A DNA stretch of 64,000 nucleotides from SHZI01 sp963802215 (GCA_963802215.1 CAWDHQ010000001.1:434001-498000); one strand, 5' to 3'; shown: positions 35,010 to 43,468, counted from the stretch's first letter. Numbers and translations are program-made. The notes: a model not told the origin generated them from the letters alone.

Positions 35010-35510
35010 TCAGCCCGGCGGCACCAGCACCCGGTCGATGAAGTGAATCACGCCGTTCCGGGCGCCCACGTCGGCGCCCGTGACCCGGGCGCCATTCACC
35101 GCGAGCCCGCCGGCGCCGGACGTCAGCTCGAGCGTGCTGCCGTCCAGGGTCCGGAGGCGGGCGCCGTCGCTGAGGCTCGCGGCCGGCAGGTCGGCGGCAA
35201 CCAGGTGATGCAGCAGCAGCCCCCGCAGGCGGGCCCGGTTCTCCGGCCGCAGCAGTTCCTCCAGGACGCCCGGGGGCAGGCGGGCGAAGGCGGCCTCGGT
35301 GGGCGCGAACAGGGTGAACGGGCCCGGTCCGCTCAGGGTGTCGCCCAGGCCGGCGGCAACCACGGCCTTGCCGAGCGACGGCATGTAGTCGGAGGTCACT
35401 GCCAGGTCCAGCCAGTCGTCAGCCGGTGAGGGCGCCGCCGAGGCCACCGTGCCGGTGGCGGCGAGGGCGAGGGCGAGCAGGCCGGCACGGGGTGCAGGGA
35501 TCAGGGGCAT
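35010..35510 (-). CDS. Secreted fasciclin (FAS1) domain protein
   Basis: 166 residues: signal peptide at 1-25 (cleavage near ASAAP), then one FAS1 domain (VVAAGLGDTLSGPGPFTLFAPTEAAF, LLLHHLVA, NGVIHFIDRVLVPPG). FAS1 domains mediate adhesion; single-domain bacterial members are secreted or membrane-associated. The ATG at 35510 starts the signal peptide; the frame stays open far upstream because of GC content. A TATATA-rich stretch upstream (35540-35547) may be its promoter. Confidence 0.9.
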   Translation of the reverse strand: MPLIPAPRAGLLALALAATGTVASAAPSPADDWLDLAVTSDYMPSLGKAVVAAGLGDTLSGPGPFTLFAPTEAAFARLPPGVLEELLRPENRARLRGLLLHHLVAADLPAASLSDGARLRTLDGSTLELTSGAGGLAVNGARVTGADVGARNGVIHFIDRVLVPPG

Positions 35511-35575
35511 GGGTTCAGTCTCCCGGTGGGCGCGGATACATATATAGAGCAGTTCGCCCCGGGGGCCGGCCCCGG

Positions 35576-35635
35576 ATTCAACCCGACATTCAGGCCGGCA
35601 TTCAGGCCGGCATTCATCCGAGGATTCAGGCGCCC
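35576..35635. repeat. Five degenerate 12-bp tandem repeats
   Basis: Five successive dodecamers each begin with ATTCA: 35576, 35588, 35600, 35612 and 35624. Copies 2 and 3 are identical (ATTCAGGCCGGC). They occupy the intergenic region between the fasciclin gene and the divergent hydrolase-like gene, about 50 bp upstream of the latter. Could be a variable-number repeat or a multi-site operator. Confidence 0.75.
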
Positions 35636-35681
35636 CCCGGCCTGTGCGAGACTTCCATCCCTTTGAGGAACGGACGCACCG

Positions 35682-36488
35682 ATGACCCGCCAGATGAAGA
35701 TCCAGAAGGGCTACGCCGACGGCCGCTGGGGCCAGGTCCACTACACCCAGTGCGGGGAGGGCCAGCCCCTGGTCCTCGTCCACCAGTCGCCCACCGACAG
35801 CGTGCAGTTTGCCCGGGTGCTGGCGCCCCTCGCGGGCCGGGGCATCCGCGCCATCGCCATCGACCTGCCGGGCTTCGGCGGCTCCACCACGCCGGACGCC
35901 CCGCCGGCGATTCCGGACTACGCCCACATCGTGCCCGCCGTCCTGGACCAGCTCGGGATCCCCCGCGCGAGCGTCCTCGGGCATCACACCGGCGCGGTCG
36001 TGGTCACGGAGGCCGCCCTGCAGTTTCCTGCCCGGGTGGACAAGGTCATCCTCAATGGCCCGGTACCCATGAGCGACGAGGAGCGGGGCCAGTGGCGGGC
36101 GATGCTGGCCCGGGAAAAGGAGTGGAACCTGCGCTGGGACGGGAGCCACATCCAGGAGCTCTGGGGCTTCCGCTTCAACGCCCAGCCGGCCTGGACCGAC
36201 CTGGAAGCCTTCCACGCCAACTTCATCCACGGCCTGCTGGCGGGACGCACCGTGTGGTACGCCCACGACGCGGTCATGACCTATCGCCACGAGGAGGCCA
36301 TCGACAGGCTCACCCACCCCTGCCTGATCCTCGCCAACACCGGCGATGCCATCTACTACCTCTCCCAGCGCGCGCGGGAACGCTGGCCGCAGTTCGCCTA
36401 CACCGAACTTCCCGGCGGCACCATCGACATCATCGACGAGCAGCCGGAAGCGTGGAGCGCGGCGGTCGCGGACTTCCTCCGGTCCTGA
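35682..36488 (+). CDS. Alpha/beta-hydrolase-fold protein lacking the catalytic Ser and His
   Basis: 268 residues with a clear alpha/beta-hydrolase fold: oxyanion region LVHQSPTDS, IAIDLPGFGGS, and the nucleophile elbow. The elbow reads LGHHTGAVV, so His replaces the catalytic Ser/Cys/Asp. At the position of the usual catalytic histidine, the sequence GGTIDIIDEQPE has no His. The acid region (ANTGDAIYY) keeps an Asp. It is therefore unlikely to be a normal esterase; it may be a binding protein or use another chemistry. It is monocistronic, with the 12-bp repeats upstream. Confidence 0.85.
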   Translation: MTRQMKIQKGYADGRWGQVHYTQCGEGQPLVLVHQSPTDSVQFARVLAPLAGRGIRAIAIDLPGFGGSTTPDAPPAIPDYAHIVPAVLDQLGIPRASVLGHHTGAVVVTEAALQFPARVDKVILNGPVPMSDEERGQWRAMLAREKEWNLRWDGSHIQELWGFRFNAQPAWTDLEAFHANFIHGLLAGRTVWYAHDAVMTYRHEEAIDRLTHPCLILANTGDAIYYLSQRARERWPQFAYTELPGGTIDIIDEQPEAWSAAVADFLRS

Positions 36489-36545
36489 GTCCGCGACCGT
36501 CAGTCCGCAGCACGGTCTGTGGCGCCGGCCCGACTGCCGGCTTCC

Positions 36546-36575
36546 TTGCCAATGGCGGGAGAAGGCGGGTAATGT
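36546..36575 (+). promoter_or_regulatory. Possible promoter of the GlyGly-CTERM gene
   Basis: TTGCCA (36546-36551) and TAATGT (36570-36575), 18 bp apart, about 105 bp upstream of the ATG at 36681. The same TTGCCA -35 precedes the PEP-CTERM paralogue. No GEMM aptamer is visible in the 192-bp leader region. Confidence 0.3.
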
Positions 36576-36680
36576 CGCGTTACGGCTGCCATGGGGGGCG
36601 GCGTCGGGCGGCAAGACTGGTCCAGTCAATCAGCGCGCTCGCGTGGTAACAGGTTTAATCCAGGGAGTACTCATCCAGTC

Positions 36681-38585
36681 ATGAACACGCAAGCCAAGAG
36701 CATTCTGGCCGCTTCGGTGGCCGCCATTGGCGCCGCGCCGGACGCGGCCGACGCCGCCGTCTTCAGCGCCCAGCTGACCCAGGTCCTGGTGTACGGCAAC
36801 CAGTCGACGGGGGGCTCCTCCGGCAACCTCACCTCATCCACCGCCACCTTCACCTACGACGACGTCACCAATCTGCTGACCCAGACGGGCGGCACCTACA
36901 ACATGCGCCAGACCACGGCGCCCACCAGCACCCTGTTCCGGACCTTCATCACGGGCCTGGTGATCGGCAACGCCTCGCCCGCCTCGGCCACCACCTTCGC
37001 CTGCACCGAGGGCAACTTCGGCGGCGGCGTGGGCGCCAGCATCTGCGGCAACTACTCCTTCGGCGCCAACTTCACCAACGAGTCGACCACGAGCTGGGGC
37101 CCGGGCATCGCCGTCAGCCGGACGATCGGTGGCGACGACAGCGCGCTGGGCGCCCAGCAGAGCATCGCGAGCCTGGACACCATGACGGAGTTGAGCTTCG
37201 CCGGCAACACGCTGGTGCTCGCCAACAAGACCTGCACGGGCGCCTGCACCACGACGGTGGGCGGCTTCAACAACGGCCAGCAGTGGACCCTGACCACCAC
37301 GCCGCTCGGCCCCAACGACGACACGGCGGACGCCGAGTCCGGCCAGCAGGTCTCGATCGCCGTGCTGGCCAACGACACGGGCCTGGCGGACCCGGTCACG
37401 GTGACCATCGATGTCGCTCCGGACCAGGGCGGTACGGCCGCGGTGGTCGGCTCGCCGGGCGCGGCGGCGGGGGTCACCATCAACTACACCTCGGCGCCCG
37501 GCTTCTCCGGCGACGAGACCTTCACCTACCGGGTTGACGACGGCAGCATCGACGACACCGCCCTCGTGACCGTCACCGTGGAAGACACGGTGCCCACGGC
37601 CATCACCTTCACCAGCCAGACCGGGGTCGCGCTCAGCACGCCCATCACCTCCGCCACGGTCGCCATCGGCGGCATCTCCACGGCGGTGCCGATCTCGGTG
37701 AGCGCCGGCAGCGAGTACTCCATCGACGGCGCGGCCTTCACGGCTGTCGCGGGCACGGTCAACAACAACCAGGACGTCCAGGTGCGGCACACCAGCGCCG
37801 CCACGCCGGGCACGGACACCGTGACCACCCTCACCGTCGGCGGCTTCAGCACCGTGCAGGGCACCTTCACCAGCACCACGCTGCCGGCCGACACGATCCC
37901 GGATGCCTTCAGCTTCGCGGCCCAGACGGACGTGGCGCTCGGTGCGCCCATCGACTCCGCGCCGGCCACCATCACCGGCATCAACGCGGGCGCGCCCATC
38001 TCGGTCACGGGCGGGCAGTACTCCATCGGCGGGGGCGCGTTCACCTCGGCGGCGGGCACCATCAACAACAACGAGTCGGTCCGGGTCCGCGTGACCAGTT
38101 CCGCCTCACCGCTCACGGACAGCACCGCGACGCTGACCATCGGCGGCGTGGACGCGGACTTCACGGTCACCACGGCCGAGGTTCAGCCGGACACCACGCC
38201 GGACCAGTTCCAGTTCGTGGACCAGGAGAACGTGGACCGTGACACCCTGATCGTGTCGGAGCCGGTCGAGATCACGGGCATCAACGCGCCCGCGCCGATC
38301 GTCGTGTCCGGCGGCGAGTACTCCATCGACGGGGGCGCCTTCACCGACGTGGAAGGTGTCGTCACCGAGGGCCAGATGGTCGCCGTGCGCCACACCAGCG
38401 CGTCCACCAGTGGGACAGCGGTGACGACGCTCCTCTCCGTGGGACCGGCGGGGGCGGGCACCCGGGTGTCCGATGCCTTCAGCAGCGGCACCCGGCGGAG
38501 CGGCGGCAGCAGCTCCGCCGACGGGCTGATCCTCGGCGTGCTGGGCCTGCTGGGCCTCGCGGGGCGCCGTAAAAACAGGCGCTAG
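36681..38585 (+). CDS. Exported repeat protein with Cys-motif N-module and GlyGly-CTERM-like tail
   Basis: 634 residues. Signal peptide at 1-26. Residues ~27-185 are a module closely related to the whole PEP-CTERM protein at 40.2 kb, including FACTEGNFG...GASICGNY with C108 and C122. Residues ~210-302 form a VCBS/cadherin-like domain (NDDTADAESGQQVSIAVLAND). Three repeats of ~90 residues follow (about 305-400, 405-500, 507-590), each with a YSI-GGAFT core and a V-VR-TS strand. The C-terminus (607-634) is Gly/Ser-rich, then hydrophobic, then Arg-rich (SGGSSSADGLILGVLGLLGL, RRKNRR), as in GlyGly-CTERM (rhombosortase) substrates. Likely a surface or secreted structural protein. Confidence 0.85.
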   Translation: MNTQAKSILAASVAAIGAAPDAADAAVFSAQLTQVLVYGNQSTGGSSGNLTSSTATFTYDDVTNLLTQTGGTYNMRQTTAPTSTLFRTFITGLVIGNASPASATTFACTEGNFGGGVGASICGNYSFGANFTNESTTSWGPGIAVSRTIGGDDSALGAQQSIASLDTMTELSFAGNTLVLANKTCTGACTTTVGGFNNGQQWTLTTTPLGPNDDTADAESGQQVSIAVLANDTGLADPVTVTIDVAPDQGGTAAVVGSPGAAAGVTINYTSAPGFSGDETFTYRVDDGSIDDTALVTVTVEDTVPTAITFTSQTGVALSTPITSATVAIGGISTAVPISVSAGSEYSIDGAAFTAVAGTVNNNQDVQVRHTSAATPGTDTVTTLTVGGFSTVQGTFTSTTLPADTIPDAFSFAAQTDVALGAPIDSAPATITGINAGAPISVTGGQYSIGGGAFTSAAGTINNNESVRVRVTSSASPLTDSTATLTIGGVDADFTVTTAEVQPDTTPDQFQFVDQENVDRDTLIVSEPVEITGINAPAPIVVSGGEYSIDGGAFTDVEGVVTEGQMVAVRHTSASTSGTAVTTLLSVGPAGAGTRVSDAFSSGTRRSGGSSSADGLILGVLGLLGLAGRRKNRR

Positions 38586-38620
38586 CCCGACACCGGGCCT
38601 GCGCCTGCAGCCAATGAAGA

Positions 38621-38651
38621 AGAGGGCCACTCCGGTGGCCCTCTTTTTTTT
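38621..38651 (+). terminator. Intrinsic terminator of the GlyGly-CTERM gene
   Basis: GAGGGCCAC (38622-38630), loop TCCG and GTGGCCCTC (38635-38643) followed by eight T (38644-38651). The T-run is also the target duplication of the adjacent insertion sequence, which inserted exactly at its end. Confidence 0.92.
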
Positions 38652-38662
38652 GGTTCATCGCG
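38652..38662 (+). repeat. Left terminal inverted repeat of the ISL3 element
   Basis: Eleven bases, exact complement of 39926-39936, directly after the T8 duplication. Confidence 0.9.
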
Positions 38663-38715
38663 GTTTAGCGGGGTAAGCGCCTATTGTGGCCCCACCTGAG
38701 TCAGGGAGGGTCGCG

Positions 38716-39933
38716 ATGGAACTGGAGGTTTTGGAACGCCTGGGTGGCTGGTCGGGCTTCAAGGTAACCCGCGTGGAACGCCAGGCCGGGTCGCCGGCCC
38801 AGATCCGGATCCGGCTCGAGCCGGTGGACGCGGGTCCACTCCGGTGTGGCGAGTGTGGAGCGCTGAGTACGCACGTCCATGAGCGCATCGTGCGCGAGGT
38901 TCGCGACCTGCCGTTGCTCGATGCCCAGACGATCCTGGAAGTCACGGTGCTGCGCGTCTGGTGCGAGCACTGTGGGGGCCCAAAGCGCATGGCCATCGAC
39001 TGGCTGGATGACCATCAGCGGCTGACGCGGCGCCTGGCCAAGGCCATCGTCGACCTCACCCGCTTCCTCCCCATTGAGCACGTGGCCCGGCACTACGGGG
39101 TGCACTGGCATACGGTCAAACGCCTGGATAAGACGGCTCTCATTGCCCAGCTCGAGCCTGCCGACTTCTCGACCGTACGCCTGATCGGCCTAGATGAGTT
39201 TGCCCTGCACAAGGGCCACCGGTATGCGACGGTGGTCGTCGATCTGGAGACCAAGCGGGTCCTGTGGGTCGGTACCGGCCGCGGCCGGGCCGATGTGCGC
39301 CCGTTCTTCGAGCGGCTCGGGGCGCGCTGTGCCCACATCGAAGCCGCGGTCATGGACATGAACGCCAGCTACGAACTCGAAGTGCAACGGCATTGCCCGA
39401 AGGCCGCGGTCATCTTTGACTTGTTCCATGTGCTGGCCAAGTACGGCCGCGAGGTCATCGACCGCGTCCGGGTCGATCGGGCCAACGAACTGCGCGGCGA
39501 TCAACCGGCGCGCCGCCTGGTCAAGGGCGCCCGCTGGCTGCTGCTGCGGAACCGTGAATCCCTTGCCCCCGGCCAGGACGTGGCCCTGGAAGAACTGCTG
39601 GCCGCCAACCGACCGCTGTTCGTCGTGCATGTGCTCCGTGAGGCCTTACGCGATCTCTGGCGCCAGCGGCACACCGCCGATGCTGCCAGGGCCTGGCGGA
39701 GCTGGTATCGCAAGGCCCTGCGCAGCAGGATCGAACCGCTCCGACGCTTCGCCCAGCAGCTGCGGCGCCATCAGGCCGGCATCCTCGCCCACAGTCGCTA
39801 CCCCTTCGGTACCAATCTGATCGAGGGCATCAATAACCGCATCAAAGTCATCAAGCGCATGGCCTACGGCTTCCGCGACCAGGCCTACTTCTTCCTCAAG
39901 ATCCGGGCCGCCTTCCCCGGTTATGCGCGATGA
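38716..39933 (+). CDS. ISL3-family transposase
   Basis: 405 residues. N-terminal zinc-ribbon-like module (CGECGALSTHVHER ... CEHCGGPKR), helix-turn-helix region (FLPIEHVARHYGVHWHTVKRLDK), then the DDE domain: first acidic residue in LIGLDEFALHKGHRYATVVVD, second in AAVMDMNASYELEV and IFDLFHVLAKYG, third in TNLIEGINNRIKVIKRMAYGF. The ATG at 38716 has GGGAGG upstream. The TGA stop lies inside the right inverted repeat. Complete length and no frameshift. Confidence 0.95.
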   Translation: MELEVLERLGGWSGFKVTRVERQAGSPAQIRIRLEPVDAGPLRCGECGALSTHVHERIVREVRDLPLLDAQTILEVTVLRVWCEHCGGPKRMAIDWLDDHQRLTRRLAKAIVDLTRFLPIEHVARHYGVHWHTVKRLDKTALIAQLEPADFSTVRLIGLDEFALHKGHRYATVVVDLETKRVLWVGTGRGRADVRPFFERLGARCAHIEAAVMDMNASYELEVQRHCPKAAVIFDLFHVLAKYGREVIDRVRVDRANELRGDQPARRLVKGARWLLLRNRESLAPGQDVALEELLAANRPLFVVHVLREALRDLWRQRHTADAARAWRSWYRKALRSRIEPLRRFAQQLRRHQAGILAHSRYPFGTNLIEGINNRIKVIKRMAYGFRDQAYFFLKIRAAFPGYAR

Positions 39934-39936
39934 ACC
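39926..39936 (-). repeat. Right terminal inverted repeat of the ISL3 element
   Basis: CGCGATGAACC, exact complement of the left end, overlapping the transposase stop and followed by the second T8 copy (39937-39944). Confidence 0.9.
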
Positions 39937-40006
39937 TTTTTTTTCGGGCGGGGTGGACGGATTTTGCACTGGGGCAAGGTCGATCACCCTTATGTAAAGC
40001 GACCCA

Positions 40007-40034
40007 TTGCCAGTGCATTAACTTTCCGTATAGT
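40007..40034 (+). promoter_or_regulatory. Promoter of the riboswitch-PEP-CTERM transcription unit
   Basis: TTGCCA (40007-40012) and TATAGT (40029-40034), 16 bp apart. The predicted start near 40041 is just ahead of the aptamer P1 stem at 40044. Confidence 0.6.
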
Positions 40035-40043
40035 TCAGACCCA

Positions 40044-40156
40044 GAAGGAACGGGCAAACCCGGTGTGAACCGGGGACGCAAAGTTTCGGGTCTTGCTCTC
40101 CAGCACGCGAGTCGAAGAAAAGTGGAGAGGGGGGAGATGGCCGGGCTACTACCTTC
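40044..40156 (+). promoter_or_regulatory. Cyclic-di-GMP-I (GEMM) riboswitch aptamer
   Basis: Hallmarks in order: P1 GAAGG (40044-40048) pairing with CCTTC (40152-40156); GGGCAAACC (40052-40060); hairpin CCGGT-GTGA-ACCGG with a GNRA tetraloop; GGGACGCAAAG (40073-40083); a long P2 arm; and the 3' element GGCCGGGCTAC before P1. This is the c-di-GMP-I layout known from V. cholerae Vc2. Downstream, CCAGA (40156-40160) can pair with TCTGG (40185-40189), masking the first half of the Shine-Dalgarno GGAGG and sharing a base with P1. Translational control is therefore plausible. Whether it prefers c-di-GMP or cGAMP cannot be read with certainty. Confidence 0.85.
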
Positions 40157-40201
40157 CAGATAAGAGCTCTTAGAACCGAAACTCTCTGGAGGATTTTCTT
40201 A

Positions 40202-40870
40202 ATGGATCACAAGCAAAAGAGCGCCTTGGCTATCGCCGTCGCCGCCGGTCTGGGTGGTGTCAGCGCGGCCGATGCCGCCACCTACGCCGCCACCCTGACC
40301 CAGTGGGCCACCTACAGCAGCAACGGCTCCTCGGCCGGCAACATCGCCTCGTCCACGGCCACCTGGTCCTATGACGATGTGACCAACCTGGTGAGCCAGA
40401 CGGGCGGCACGTTCAATGTCCGCTTCACGACGGCGCCGACCAATACCCTGTTCCGTACCCTGACCACCGGTCTGATCATCGGTAACGGCGGCGCTGCCGG
40501 TGCTTCCACCTTCGCCTGCGTCGAAGGCAACTTCGGCAGCGGCGTCGGCGCCAGCATCTGCGGCAACTACGGCCTGGGTGGCAACTTCGCGAACGATTCC
40601 ACCACGACCTGGGGTCCGGGCACTGCCGCCTCCCGCACGATAGGCGGGGACGACATCGCCTATGGGCCGCAGCAGACCATCGCTGCCCTGAACGGCTTCA
40701 ACACCGTCAGCTACGGTGGCGGCACGCTCGTTCTGTCCAACGCGAACCAGGCGCTGACGAACGGCTACAAGGCCACGTTCAGCGTGGTGCCGGTTCCGGC
40801 GGCCGTCTGGCTGTTCGGCTCGGCCCTGGGTCTGCTCGGCGTCGCGCGCCGGAAGGCCGTCACGGCCTGA
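40202..40870 (+). CDS. PEP-CTERM exported protein with Cys-motif module
   Basis: 222 residues: signal peptide at 1-26, a ~165-residue beta-rich module with FACVEGNFGSGVGASICGNY (C106, C120, likely a disulfide), then the PEP-CTERM sorting tag VPVPAAVWLFGSALGLLGVA followed by basic residues. PEP-CTERM proteins are cleaved by exosortase (EpsH/XrtA) and usually become part of the extracellular matrix. The module is about 60% identical by eye to residues 1-185 of the GlyGly-CTERM protein at 36.7 kb. GGAGG about 9 nt upstream; controlled by the c-di-GMP-I riboswitch. No exosortase is in the window. Confidence 0.92.
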   Translation: MDHKQKSALAIAVAAGLGGVSAADAATYAATLTQWATYSSNGSSAGNIASSTATWSYDDVTNLVSQTGGTFNVRFTTAPTNTLFRTLTTGLIIGNGGAAGASTFACVEGNFGSGVGASICGNYGLGGNFANDSTTTWGPGTAASRTIGGDDIAYGPQQTIAALNGFNTVSYGGGTLVLSNANQALTNGYKATFSVVPVPAAVWLFGSALGLLGVARRKAVTA

Positions 40871-40917
40871 GAAGTGCCTCAATGAACATGGGTCGGTGTT
40901 CCCGGCCCCTGCTCAGG

Positions 40918-40950
40918 GAAAGCCCCGCTTCGGCGGGGCTTTCTTTTTTT
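40918..40950 (+). terminator. Intrinsic terminator of the PEP-CTERM gene
   Basis: GAAAGCCCCGC (40918-40928), loop TTCG, GCGGGGCTTTC (40933-40943), then seven T. It lies 47 bp after the stop codon, confirming a monocistronic riboswitch-controlled unit. Confidence 0.95.
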
Positions 40951-41080
40951 GCGGATCGACTCGCCACTGTGCTGGCCGCCATCGTGGAGGTTTCGTAATC
41001 CCGGTATGTGACTCCGGCGCGGCCGGGCAGGTGGTGCGTGGGTACAATCCCGCGCTGATCGCTGAATCCGGAGCTGCTCC

Positions 41081-43453
41081 ATGAGGCCTCTCGTACTCGC
41101 CCTTTCCGCCCTGCTGGCCCTGACGGCTGCCTGCAGCTCCCCCGAGGACAAGGTCGCGGGTCACCTGGAGAAAGCCGAGGCCTTCCTGGAGGCCGGGGAC
41201 TACCGGAAGGCTGCCATCGAGGCCAAGAACGCGGTCCAGATCCAGCCCAAGAACGCCCAGGGCCACTTCATCCTGGCGAAAATCGCCTGGCGGGACCAGA
41301 AGTTCGACGAGGCGTTCGCCCGGCTGCAGATGGCCATCGAGGGCGACCCGAGCCTGATCGAGGCCCGGCTACGCCTCGGCGACCTGTACTTTGCGTCGGG
41401 CGACGTTTCCGCTGCCGGTGTCCAGGCCGAGGCCGCGCGACAGTTGGCGCCGGACCGGGCCGACGTGCACCTGCTCTCGGCCAAGGTCCTCTACCTGCAG
41501 GGTGACCAGGCCGGAGCGGCCACGGAGATCGATGCGGCGCTGGCCATCGATCCGGCCTATGTGGATGCCTATACCGCGAAGGCCAGCCTGCTCGCGGGAC
41601 AGAAGGACATCGCTGGTGCCCTGGCGGCGGTCGACCAGGGCCTGAAGAACACCAGGGGCGCCGACGCCGACCTGCTCCGGGATTTCCGCCTGGCCTTCCT
41701 CCTCGAAGGGGGCGACGAGAAGGCCTACGAGGCGGCCGTGCTGGCCCTCATCGCGGAATTCCCGAAGGAACCAAAGTACCGGTACCGCCTGGTGGACTTC
41801 TACGCTAGCCGCGGGCGCCTCGATGACGAGGAGCGGGAACTCCGGGCTCTGGTTGCTGCCGATCCCGAGAATCACTGGGTGACGGTGCGCCTCGCCACCC
41901 GGCTGGTCCGCCAGGGCGACACGACTGGCGCCGAGAAGTTGCTGAAGGACGCGATCGCGAATTATCCGGAGAGTGCCCCGCTAAGGCTGGCCCTCGGGGA
42001 TTTCTACCGGTCTACCAAGCGCCCGGTCGAGGCCATGGCCAGCTACCGGGAAGCCGCGGCGAAATGGCCGGAGACCAGCCCGGAAGGCCAGCAGGCCCGC
42101 AACCGCATCGTTGCCCAGTACGCGGTGGACGGCGACATCGTGCAGGCCCGGGCCGAGATCGAAGCAATCCTGAAGTCGGCCCCCGACAACACGGAGGCGC
42201 TGCTCAGCCGCGCTACCTTCGCGTTCCTCGACCGGAAGTACGATACGGCCATCGCGGACCTGCGCACGGTGCTGCGCCGGGAGCCGTCGCGGGAGGCCGA
42301 GCTGCTGCTGGCCCGCTCCTACGTGGGCGCCGGCGACCTGGTGGTGGCGAAGGACACCTACCGCTCGCTGCTCGACCGGGAGCCCGGCAATGCCGCGGCC
42401 GCGAAGGAGCTGGCCGTGCTCCTCTCGGGCGAGGGGGACAGCGCGGCGGCGGAGGGGATCCTGCGCGCCTTCACGGCGGTGAAGCCCGACGACGCGGAGG
42501 CCTCGGCCGCCCTGGTGCAGAGCCTGCTCGCCCAACAGGACCTGGCCGCCGCGGAGGCGGAGGCGAAGCGTGCCCTGGAGCGCGGGGCGGGCAGCGCCCT
42601 GGCCGAACAGCAGATGGGACGGGTCCTGCAGGCCCAGGGCTCCAACGCGGAGGCCCTGGCCCGGTACCGGGCCGTGCTCGAGAAGGATCCGAAGCAGCGC
42701 CAGGCGCTCGAAGGCCTGACCAGCATCCTGCTGGAGGAGGGCCGGGCCGCCGAGGCCATCGACATACTCAAGGCGTACCCGGAGGACGACCTGGAAGCCG
42801 GCCTGATGCTCGGCCGGGCCTACCTGCGCCAGGGCGACGTGAAGGCGGCCCGCGCCGTGCACGAAAAGGCCATCACGCTGGCGCCCGCCGACCCCCGGGC
42901 CTACCTTGCCCTCGCGGCCCTGGAGCCGACGAACTCCCCCGCGCAGCTGGCGGCACTGGAACGGGGCCACAAGGCCATCCCGGGCGACGCGACCATCGCC
43001 CTGTTCCTGGGCAGCCTCTACCAGCGGGACGGCCGCGGCGCCGACGCGGCCGCCGTCTACGAGGCCGTCCTCGCCGCGAATCCGGGTGACCAGATCATCG
43101 CCAACAACCTGGCCTCGCTGCTGCTCGACCAGGGCGGTGACAAGGCCAGCCTGGCCCGGGCCCTGTCGCTCGCCAAGCCGCTCGGCGCCTCGGGCGATCC
43201 GCTGTTGCTCGACACGCTCGGGTGGGCGTACTACCGCAACGACGATTTCAGCAATGCCGTGCGCACGCTGGAGAAGGCCGTGGCGGTGGACGGCAACGTC
43301 GCCATCGTCCAGTACCACCTGGGCAAGGCCTACGCGGCGGCAGGCAACCCGGTCGGTGCGCGGCAGCACCTGACGCTGGCCCTGGAGAAGGGCGGCGACC
43401 AGTCGGCGTTTGCGGCGGACGCCCGCCAGGCCCTGGAGAAGCTGGGCACCTGA
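41081..43453 (+). CDS. prsT: TPR-repeat lipoprotein, PrsT-like
   Basis: 790 residues with a short signal and lipobox (LTAAC, residue ~18), then an almost continuous array of TPR repeats to the C-terminus (e.g. AEAFLEAGDYRKAAIEAKNAVQI, LGDLYFASGDVSAA, LASLLLDQGGDKA, LGWAYYRNDDFSNAV). Length and composition match the PEP-CTERM-associated TPR lipoprotein PrsT, linked to exosortase/exopolysaccharide loci. Its place directly after a PEP-CTERM gene supports this. A TACAAT -10 box (41043-41048) and GGAG 7 nt before the ATG are present. It probably scaffolds export or assembly at the outer membrane. Confidence 0.85.
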   Translation: MRPLVLALSALLALTAACSSPEDKVAGHLEKAEAFLEAGDYRKAAIEAKNAVQIQPKNAQGHFILAKIAWRDQKFDEAFARLQMAIEGDPSLIEARLRLGDLYFASGDVSAAGVQAEAARQLAPDRADVHLLSAKVLYLQGDQAGAATEIDAALAIDPAYVDAYTAKASLLAGQKDIAGALAAVDQGLKNTRGADADLLRDFRLAFLLEGGDEKAYEAAVLALIAEFPKEPKYRYRLVDFYASRGRLDDEERELRALVAADPENHWVTVRLATRLVRQGDTTGAEKLLKDAIANYPESAPLRLALGDFYRSTKRPVEAMASYREAAAKWPETSPEGQQARNRIVAQYAVDGDIVQARAEIEAILKSAPDNTEALLSRATFAFLDRKYDTAIADLRTVLRREPSREAELLLARSYVGAGDLVVAKDTYRSLLDREPGNAAAAKELAVLLSGEGDSAAAEGILRAFTAVKPDDAEASAALVQSLLAQQDLAAAEAEAKRALERGAGSALAEQQMGRVLQAQGSNAEALARYRAVLEKDPKQRQALEGLTSILLEEGRAAEAIDILKAYPEDDLEAGLMLGRAYLRQGDVKAARAVHEKAITLAPADPRAYLALAALEPTNSPAQLAALERGHKAIPGDATIALFLGSLYQRDGRGADAAAVYEAVLAANPGDQIIANNLASLLLDQGGDKASLARALSLAKPLGASGDPLLLDTLGWAYYRNDDFSNAVRTLEKAVAVDGNVAIVQYHLGKAYAAAGNPVGARQHLTLALEKGGDQSAFAADARQALEKLGT

Positions 43454-43468
43454 CCGGGCCGGCGCGGA

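Larger units (their letters stand above)
38652..39936 (+). mobile_element. Complete ISL3-family insertion sequence, 1285 bp
   Basis: Terminal inverted repeats GGTTCATCGCG (38652-38662) and its exact complement (39926-39936); similarity continues imperfectly to about 22 bp. Flanked by an 8-bp direct repeat of T (38644-38651 and 39937-39944), the duplication length known for ISL3. One transposase gene fills the element. Ends, duplication and frame are intact, so it looks recently inserted and potentially active. Confidence 0.93.

Noticed and set aside
36489..36680. A second GEMM riboswitch before the GlyGly-CTERM gene
   Set aside because: The GGGCAAACC and GACGCAAAG hallmarks are absent.
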